A stretch of 27,167 nt of DNA. Origin: a virus. Numbering within the stretch: the stretch's first letter is position 1; every line of letters starts with the position of its first letter. Shown in pieces: positions 20,885 through 27,167 of the stretch. Location: positions 1 to 27,167 of IMG/VR virus record IMGVR_UViG_3300007229_000062. One strand, written 5' to 3'. The notes under the pieces are model-generated. The model was given only the letters and a program-made list of their open reading frames with translations. It was not told the origin of the DNA and did no database searches. Both the position numbers and the translations under genes were made by a program.

Positions 20885-22768
20885 TTATACGTCAAAGGCG
20901 ATCCTTTGAAATTTAAACACACAGGCGTCACTGGTGATGTTGCTGGCAATTAGTCTTACATCATCGCCATTTACATCAACGCTGAGACTGGCCAACGGAG
21001 CTGTGTAATTTGTGGTAGAACCAAAAGAAACAATATATGCAGTAGTTCCGTCATGAGTGACATTGGCTTCAGTGTATTCAAATCTGGTGTCTGCGGCATT
21101 AGAAATGGAAATAAAGTATTTGGCACTTCTGTACACTGTTTTATCAAAGGTGTTGACCACCGATGCGGCAGAGCTTGATATTGTGGTTGTAGCATCAGCG
21201 ATATCTGAATGACTTAGAGACACACCAGCTGAGGCGAAAGATAACACACCTAATCCGTTGGTACTAAGAAACTGTCCACTGGAACCGTCAGTGGTTGGGA
21301 AAGTAAATCCACTCAGGCTCACTCCACCAGTTCCATTACCGGTTAATTCTAAAGTAGAATTTGAGGCATTGGTTGATACAGTGTTGTCTGCAATGGTTAC
21401 ACCGTCTATGATCACCGAAGCTGTAGTGGATAAAGTAGTGAAGGTACCAGCAACAGCAGTGCCGCCACCAATTACGGTGCCGTCAATGGTTCCGCCATTG
21501 ATGTCTAGATCACCTGTTACCTTGACAGACCCTGTGCCACTTGCTGATAATACCAAATCCGAATTTGATTGTGTGCTTGATATCACGTTGTCTGCAATTG
21601 ATATACTTGAATCGATAGTCAGTGGTTCGTTGATCTGTATTGCCGATGAGTCATCTGATGTGATGGTAGTTCCACTTATTCTCAGAGCACCTGCGAGTAC
21701 ACCTCCTGTGCCACTGGCCAAAAGAACTAGATCTGAATTTGTTTGTGTCGCTTGTATTTCGTTGTCTGTGATAGATATGTTTGAATCTATAGTAACTGCC
21801 TCATTGATCTGTATTGCTGTCGAGTCATCTGATGTAACGGTTGTTCCGTGTATCCTGATGGCGCCGGCGACCACATCTCCTGTGCCACTTGCTGACAGTA
21901 CCAAATCTGAATTTGATGCCGTGGCTTGTATTTCGTTGTCCGTGATAGAGATATTTGAATCTATAGTCAGTGCTTCATTGATCTGTATTGCCGATGAGTC
22001 ATCTGATGTAACGGTAGTTCCACTTATTCTTAGAGCACCCACAACCACATCTCCTGTGCCACTGGCTAACAGAAATAGGTCTGAATTTGTTGCTGTGGTT
22101 TGTATTGCGTTGTCTGTGATATTAATATTTGAATCTATGGTTAGATTGTCTATAACCACTGTACCAGTTCCGCCTGGTGACAGTATAATATCTGAATTTG
22201 ATGCTGAACTAATAATGTTATCATTAAGGGTTAAATTGTCTATCCCTACTGGGCCGGCTAAAGTAGTTGCACCGGTCACAGATAAACTGGAAAGAGTAGT
22301 TAATCCACTGGCAACGTCTAGAGTAGACGACATGGTAACAGCACCTGACAGAGTAGATGCTCCGGAAACATTTAAAGTGCCGTCAACAATCAATCCATCG
22401 TTGATATTAATAATGCTTGAATCAGCAGATGATAGTGTTGTACCGCTGATACTAATAGCTCCAAAAATTACCGATCCCGTACCTGCAGGAAGTAAATTAA
22501 TATTTTCATTGGTTCTAGTACCTTCAATATTGTTGTCATTTATTCTGATAGCAGGAAATGATACACCACCTGTGCCAGCTGGACTAAGGACTAGATCATC
22601 GTTGGTTCGTGTTGCGGCAATTTCATTGCCAGTAATGCTAATAAAACTGCTGAGCTGTGCCGAATCATATATTTCAGTGAAATTGGTATTCACTTTAATC
22701 ATCGCCGCTCGAAGTGTATCGCCATCTCCTCCGTTTGCTGTTCCTATGTTTAATACTAGTTGTGTCAT
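20885..22768 (-). CDS. Tail fibre-like protein with 58-aa repeats, 627 aa
   Basis: The N-terminus (LVLNIGTANGGDGDTLRAAM ... NTNFTEIYD) is the same docking motif as in the 643-aa protein. The middle has at least three tandem 58-residue repeats (DNEIQATASNSDLVLSASGT and so on), conserved at the DNA level with a 174-bp period. The last 95 residues hold one copy of the FDKTVYRSAKYFISI domain that recurs ten times in the next protein upstream. It is probably a fibre or baseplate-attached adhesin. The ATG follows the upstream TAA by 1 nt. Confidence 0.85.
   Translation of the reverse strand: MTQLVLNIGTANGGDGDTLRAAMIKVNTNFTEIYDSAQLSSFISITGNEIAATRTNDDLVLSPAGTGGVSFPAIRINDNNIEGTRTNENINLLPAGTGSVIFGAISISGTTLSSADSSIININDGLIVDGTLNVSGASTLSGAVTMSSTLDVASGLTTLSSLSVTGATTLAGPVGIDNLTLNDNIISSASNSDIILSPGGTGTVVIDNLTIDSNINITDNAIQTTATNSDLFLLASGTGDVVVGALRISGTTVTSDDSSAIQINEALTIDSNISITDNEIQATASNSDLVLSASGTGDVVAGAIRIHGTTVTSDDSTAIQINEAVTIDSNISITDNEIQATQTNSDLVLLASGTGGVLAGALRISGTTITSDDSSAIQINEPLTIDSSISIADNVISSTQSNSDLVLSASGTGSVKVTGDLDINGGTIDGTVIGGGTAVAGTFTTLSTTASVIIDGVTIADNTVSTNASNSTLELTGNGTGGVSLSGFTFPTTDGSSGQFLSTNGLGVLSFASAGVSLSHSDIADATTTISSSAASVVNTFDKTVYRSAKYFISISNAADTRFEYTEANVTHDGTTAYIVSFGSTTNYTAPLASLSVDVNGDDVRLIASNITSDACVFKFQRIAFDV
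21560..22140. repeat. 174-bp (58-aa) tandem repeats in a fibre gene
   Basis: The sequence gagtcatctgatg recurs at 21648, 21822 and 21996, each 174 bp apart. The encoded units share DNEIQA and SGTGDV and differ at a few positions. Confidence 0.9.
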
Positions 22769-22769
22769 A

Positions 22770-25700
22770 TTATACGTTTATAAGTCTTTTAACCGCGGTG
22801 ATCACATGATCATTTGTATTACTTATTGCACCAAGCAGTCTTACGTTCCCACTATCTATATCCGCAGTAAGAGTGAAAAGATCTGATGGAGTACTGTTTC
22901 CTATTCTAGCTCCCTCACTGATAAAAGCAGTTGTTCCATCGTGCATCACAGTTACATCAAAAATTTCAAAATTGCCTCCGACAGAGTCACTTGCCTGAAC
23001 AGTATATTTTGCACCTCGGAATGAAGACACACTGAAAGAATCCAACACTTGCTGTGAAGAAGCACTTCCAGCCCCTCTAGCTAAATTGATTCTATAAGCA
23101 TTTACAGTGAATGAACTTGTTCCATCTGCCGCTAATGCTCTTATTTCTGCTGTGGATCCTGTGTTGCCTGCTGTATAGTTTACTAAACTACTACCAGTTG
23201 AAGAAACAATAGGATCGCTGTTTATAAAAGTGTCACTGCCATTTGTTACTGCTTGTATTTCTGAAATTTGACTGTCAGCGGCCCCTACTTTTTTGGCAAC
23301 CACAACATAATAAGCACCATTGTAAGTGCCACTTACGAAACTATCAATAGTTGTTGTCGATGTTGCCTCTGGTCGCAACATATGAATTCTATATGCATTG
23401 ACCGTTGTTGAGCCTCCACTTGTTGAAGATGCACTTATTGTTACAGTTGATGAACCGTTGTGTGCCGCTGTTAAAAATATTTGTCCTGTGCCTTTCGTGC
23501 TGACCTCAGGACCTTGTGCCACACTGGCATCTACGCCATCTGTGACAACTGTAAATTCTGATATACTAGCCGCTCCCTCTGTGGAATTGTTTGCAACCAT
23601 GACATAATGAGCACCTGTGTGTTGCGTGTCTTCAAATGTGTCTATGTCTGTGGCGGCACTTGCAACTGTGACTGCCCCGATAGTGTTTGCGTCCGTGCCT
23701 GTGGCATCACTTTCATTGTCTGCCAATCTAATTCTATAAAATTTTATTCTTATATCTCCACTTTGTGGTGTGGCATCAATTGAAACAGTTGAACCGCTGA
23801 GAGTTGCTGTAAGAGTCACAAGTCTGCTGTTTGAAAAATGTTCATTGGACACAGTTATAAATGCTTCACTGCCGTTGTGTACAACCAGTGCTTCAATGTT
23901 ACTGACGTTTCCATTGTCAGTGTCCTCCGCACTGATGTAATACTTGGCACCTCTGTAACTGGCATGAGCCCAACTGTCCATGGTTTTAGCGGATGTTGCA
24001 GGTGCTTTTAATCTTACTGCATAGGCACTCACTGCTGTTGAAGCACCTGACGTTGAACTTGCTTTGACACTGACAGTGCCTGCCGAAATAGTAGCAGTAA
24101 GTTCCAACATGTCTGTGCCTTTGGTGCTGACATTGGGACCTTGGGCTATAAAAACTCCTGTGCCATCTGTTACCACAGTGGCCTCACAAATAAATTTCTC
24201 ATTGGCACCGTTCTGTCCACACACCACATAATGTACAGCATCAGTGTCACTGGATTGGAAAGTGTCAAAGGTTGTTGCCGAGCTTGATGCAGTGACGTTT
24301 CCAATCACCTTCCTTGTGCTGTCAGTGGTTGCCTCGTCTGATTCTGTGTCCGCGAATGCCACTATCCTGTTGACAATGACCTTTGTGCTGGCACCTGACG
24401 TGGCAGAACCTCTCAACCTAACACTGGTGCCACTTATGTCCGCTGTCAGTGTGATGAGGCTGTTGTTGCCTGAGAAGTGCTCGTTGTATGACGTTATGTA
24501 AGCATTTGTGTTGTCGTGCGTGACCAGTGCTTCTATGTTGCTGGTTTCGCCTGTTGATTGATTCCTTACATTTATGAAATATTTTGCCGCGGCGTGTGGA
24601 GCCTTTGTAAATGCATCAAGGTTAACAACACTGCTACCTATTATATCAACATGCATGATGTCATGAACTAGTCCTAGTTCTCCAATGTAGCCTGTGGAGT
24701 CATCGGTTCCGATTCCTATCCTGTAGTAAGCCATTGTGTTTGATGGTGTGACGGATGAACCATCACCGTCTGTCATTCTTAATCTTATTTTGGATGCACT
24801 GTCATCCGCTGTCACCATGTCCGCATCAAACGTTGGATGGGTGTCACCCACATCTGATCTAGTCACTGCTGATGATGTAATGAAAGCGTTATTGAAATTG
24901 TGTAGCACAGAAACTTTCTGTGTCTCGAAACTGCCGTTGGCCACGTCCTTGGTCACGATATGATACAATGCACCGTTGAATTGACTAGCAGTAAATTCTG
25001 CACCTGTTCTTGCTTCAGCTAAACTGCCCTGTGTTGTGCCTTCGGCAATTACATGGTCTATCTGTGTTTCGTTGTTTCCTCCTAGAATGATACCTGCTTC
25101 TGTGCCTATGTTTCCAGATGTGGCATCTGCTGTGTTTGATCCAAGTCCTAGTGCATAATAGGTCATACTGTTACTAATCGTTGTTGATCCATCACTGACT
25201 CCTGTGGTTCTTAATCTTACATTGGACCCATCAATGTCAACATCATGACTCATCACATCATTGTGGACTCCACTTTTAACCACACTTGAACTTGTGATAA
25301 AAGCGTCTTGGGTGCTTCCGTCTGTGGTTGTTCCATGCATGACCGATAATTTTTCCATGTTGAATTCACCATTAGTTTGATCTCTGTTTATCAGGTGATA
25401 CCAAACACTATCAAAATCTGTTGTGGCAAAAGTGCTGGCTGTCTTTGTGCTACTGAAATCTGGTTTGGCAGTGCCTCTAAAACTGTTTGTGTCAATTGTT
25501 GTTTGTGATATGGTGCTGACTGTGGTTGCTCCTACCACATTGACATTGGTTCCTGTTGATGAGCTTTCGTCGTCTGCCAGTAAAATTCTATACATGTGTA
25601 CTCTTAAATTTGGAGTGTTACCTGAAGCTCTAAGTCGCACATTATTGCTGTCAATGTCAGCTGTGATTGTTAGAAGATCATTGTTGCCGGTATTCACAAT

Positions 25701-27167
25701 GTTGTAAGTGTTCACAAACGCATTGGTGCCATCATGGACCACTAGACATTCTATGTTTCCTAATTCTGTTTTTGCCCCATCATTTACTGATATGAAATAC
25801 TTTGCTCCCCTGAAATCTGCTTTGGCCCATGAGTCTAGTGTTTCAATGGCAGAATCAATATCGGTGTTGATCTTAGCTACAGCATTTGTGGCATCTTCAC
25901 TGACATAACCAGTAGAATCATCATCTCCTAGTCCTATTCTGTAGAACTGCAAATTCATATCAGTACCGGCACCTGCGCCGGATACTCTAACAAAACCACC
26001 GGAAATGCCTGCAGTGGCAGTGATGTAATTGTTGGTATCAGATTTAACTAGATTTGAAGTGGTTATAAACGCATTTGTGTTATCGTGAACAACTGAATAT
26101 TTTGCAATTTCAAAATTTGCGGCATCATCATCTCGTGTTAGAACCACGTACCATGCACTGTCATATTTTGCTACCGCGAATGAATTTATTACAGAGGCAC
26201 TTGATTGTATCAACTCATGAGCACCAGTGGCTGTGACATGATCTACCGTGACTTCAGAGGAAAAAGAAATTGTGCCTTGTACATCTTGTAGGTTAGATGT
26301 ACTGAACAGTATCGGTGATGTGAACCAATCTAGCACCTTTGACCCATCAGTTCGTATAAGTTGTCCTATATTTCCGTCAGCATTGGGCAGGTAGAATTGG
26401 TTTACTCTCACAGTGCCTGTGCCATTGCCTAAAAATTCTAAATCATCATTGCTTTGAGTGGATGTAATTGTGTTGTCAGTGATTTTAACTCCTGATGAAG
26501 ATAATGATGCTGTGTCGGTCGGAGAAAGAGTTATGGTTGAAAATGTACCCGCCGCCGGAACTTCACCACCAATGACTACATCGTCAACGGTACCGCCATC
26601 GATGTCTGCTTTGGTAATTTTAACTGCTCCTGTTCCTGCAGTCAACAACAGTAGATCTGAATTTGATGCTGTGGTTTGAATTTGATTTTCTGATATGCTG
26701 ATGTTTGAATCTACAGTTAGTCCTTCATTGATCGCTATCTCTGATGAGTCATCTGAGGTTAAAGTAGTGCCATGTATTCTGATAGCACTCAAAACCACGT
26801 CTCCTGTGCCACTGGCTGACAGGACTAATTCCGCATTTGATTGTAGGAGTTGAATTTTGTTGTCTGCGATTGATATGCTCGATTCTATAGTAACTGCCTC
26901 ATTGATTTTTATTCTTGATGAATCATCTGATGTTAAAGTAGTTCCATGTATTCTGATGCCACCTGCAACAATGTCTCCTGTTCCACTAGCTGATAGTACC
27001 AACTCTGAATTTGTTGTGGTAGGTTTTATTTCGTTGCCTGCGATTGACATACTTGAATTGATAGTCAGTGCTTCATTGATCTCTATTCTTGATGAATCAT
27101 CTGATGTTAAAGTAGTTCCATGTATTCTGATGCCACCTGCAACAATGTCTCCTGTTCCACTAGCTGA
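22770..27167 (-). CDS. Giant repeat-rich tail fibre-like protein, at least 1465 aa, 5' end beyond the window
   Basis: The open frame continues through the right edge. The internal ATG at 27050 is not the start, because the same 58-aa repeat is encoded upstream in frame. The first visible part has 58-aa repeats (ADNKIQLLQSNAELVLSASG type). After a linker with GNGTGTVRVNQFYLPNADG there are ten related domains of about 95-120 residues with the cores FRGAKYFISV and LVVHDGTNAF, running to the C-terminus. Such YRxAKY domains occur in marine phage tail proteins. The size suggests a long exposed fibre. GC content rises in the middle (30 of 60 bases at 24361-24420), so parts may have been imported. 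Confidence 0.85.
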   Translation of the reverse strand, partial: SASGTGDIVAGGIRIHGTTLTSDDSSRIEINEALTINSSMSIAGNEIKPTTTNSELVLSASGTGDIVAGGIRIHGTTLTSDDSSRIKINEAVTIESSISIADNKIQLLQSNAELVLSASGTGDVVLSAIRIHGTTLTSDDSSEIAINEGLTVDSNISISENQIQTTASNSDLLLLTAGTGAVKITKADIDGGTVDDVVIGGEVPAAGTFSTITLSPTDTASLSSSGVKITDNTITSTQSNDDLEFLGNGTGTVRVNQFYLPNADGNIGQLIRTDGSKVLDWFTSPILFSTSNLQDVQGTISFSSEVTVDHVTATGAHELIQSSASVINSFAVAKYDSAWYVVLTRDDDAANFEIAKYSVVHDNTNAFITTSNLVKSDTNNYITATAGISGGFVRVSGAGAGTDMNLQFYRIGLGDDDSTGYVSEDATNAVAKINTDIDSAIETLDSWAKADFRGAKYFISVNDGAKTELGNIECLVVHDGTNAFVNTYNIVNTGNNDLLTITADIDSNNVRLRASGNTPNLRVHMYRILLADDESSSTGTNVNVVGATTVSTISQTTIDTNSFRGTAKPDFSSTKTASTFATTDFDSVWYHLINRDQTNGEFNMEKLSVMHGTTTDGSTQDAFITSSSVVKSGVHNDVMSHDVDIDGSNVRLRTTGVSDGSTTISNSMTYYALGLGSNTADATSGNIGTEAGIILGGNNETQIDHVIAEGTTQGSLAEARTGAEFTASQFNGALYHIVTKDVANGSFETQKVSVLHNFNNAFITSSAVTRSDVGDTHPTFDADMVTADDSASKIRLRMTDGDGSSVTPSNTMAYYRIGIGTDDSTGYIGELGLVHDIMHVDIIGSSVVNLDAFTKAPHAAAKYFINVRNQSTGETSNIEALVTHDNTNAYITSYNEHFSGNNSLITLTADISGTSVRLRGSATSGASTKVIVNRIVAFADTESDEATTDSTRKVIGNVTASSSATTFDTFQSSDTDAVHYVVCGQNGANEKFICEATVVTDGTGVFIAQGPNVSTKGTDMLELTATISAGTVSVKASSTSGASTAVSAYAVRLKAPATSAKTMDSWAHASYRGAKYYISAEDTDNGNVSNIEALVVHNGSEAFITVSNEHFSNSRLVTLTATLSGSTVSIDATPQSGDIRIKFYRIRLADNESDATGTDANTIGAVTVASAATDIDTFEDTQHTGAHYVMVANNSTEGAASISEFTVVTDGVDASVAQGPEVSTKGTGQIFLTAAHNGSSTVTISASSTSGGSTTVNAYRIHMLRPEATSTTTIDSFVSGTYNGAYYVVVAKKVGAADSQISEIQAVTNGSDTFINSDPIVSSTGSSLVNYTAGNTGSTAEIRALAADGTSSFTVNAYRINLARGAGSASSQQVLDSFSVSSFRGAKYTVQASDSVGGNFEIFDVTVMHDGTTAFISEGARIGNSTPSDLFTLTADIDSGNVRLLGAISNTNDHVITAVKRLINV
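22773..26210. repeat. Ten degenerate ~95-120-aa domains in the giant fibre gene
   Basis: Domains start near FAVAKYDSAWYVV, WAKADFRGAKYFI, FATTDFDSVWYHL, FTASQFNGALYHI, FTKAPHAAAKYFI, FQSSDTDAVHYVV, WAHASYRGAKYYI, FEDTQHTGAHYVM, FVSGTYNGAYYVV and FSVSSFRGAKYTV. They are clear at protein level only. Confidence 0.85.
22775..22782 (-). promoter_or_regulatory. Weak late-type motif, TATAAACG
   Basis: Six of eight positions match TATAAATA. It lies 6 nt before the ATG at 22768, inside the last codons of the giant fibre gene. Confidence 0.25.
26640..27167. repeat. 174-bp (58-aa) tandem repeats at the right edge
   Basis: Three units with a 174-bp period are visible. At least 83 bp (26911-26993 and 27085-27167) are identical in the last two, pointing to recent duplication or gene conversion. 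More copies probably lie beyond the edge. Confidence 0.92.

Noticed and set aside
21258-22886. 542-aa open frame on the plus strand
   Set aside because: It is antisense to the 627-aa fibre gene. Its openness follows from the repeated composition of the opposite strand; it lacks a Shine-Dalgarno sequence and shows the same repeat period.
26640-27167. CRISPR-like array
   Set aside because: The 174-bp repeats are in-frame coding units without short spacers; they encode a 58-aa protein repeat.
1-27167. tRNA genes, rRNA genes, insertion sequences or intrinsic terminators
   Set aside because: Gaps between genes are too short for tRNAs. I found no transposase, no terminal repeats, and no GC-rich hairpin followed by a T-run on the minus strand.

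Overview
The window is one stretch of a double-stranded DNA phage genome. Every credible gene (37) lies on the minus strand, so transcription runs from the right edge to the left edge. Genes are packed with 1-nt to 26-nt overlaps or tiny gaps, coding DNA is AT-rich, and no gap between genes reaches 300 bp. The T4-type clamp-loader ATPase (gp44-like), a GroES-type co-chaperonin, peptide deformylase, T4-late-type promoter motifs (NATAAATA) and repeat-rich tail/fibre proteins together point to a marine T4-like myovirus. An AT-rich marine host such as SAR11 (a pelagimyophage) is my best guess, but this is inference from gene content.

Layout in transcription order. (1) 27167-15928: five virion genes. 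Three are long repeat-built tail/fibre-like proteins (the first runs off the right edge), then an Ig-domain-rich structural protein, then a small structural protein. (2) 15911-10875: replication and chaperone block with several conserved unknowns, a truncated DnaE-like protein, a GroES-like co-chaperonin, a zinc-ribbon-like miniprotein, gp44 and four conserved unknowns. (3) 10881-7343: lysis cassette with an M15 peptidase endolysin, i-spanin-like and lipoprotein o-spanin-like genes, several small membrane or exported proteins, an SNase-like nuclease, a DUF1353 protein and a holin-like protein. (4) 7297-2603: a translationally coupled proteostasis operon encoding DnaJ-like, a 41-aa membrane peptide, peptide deformylase, ClpA-like unfoldase and two unknowns. 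(5) 2592-1: small structural or unknown genes and the 5' part of an adenylyl/cytidylyltransferase.

Regulation is unusually legible. Near-consensus sigma70 promoters precede the GroES-like, gp44, DnaJ-like and one small membrane gene. NATAAATA late motifs precede structural and lysis genes. In most cases the promoter lies so close to the start codon that the predicted mRNA is leaderless or nearly so, while three late genes have about 25-nt leaders with a clear Shine-Dalgarno sequence. I think this promoter/start-codon fusion, the DnaJ-PDF-ClpA operon, the DnaE fragment that ends just before its catalytic motif, and the ten-fold repeat expansion in the giant fibre protein are the points most worth following up.
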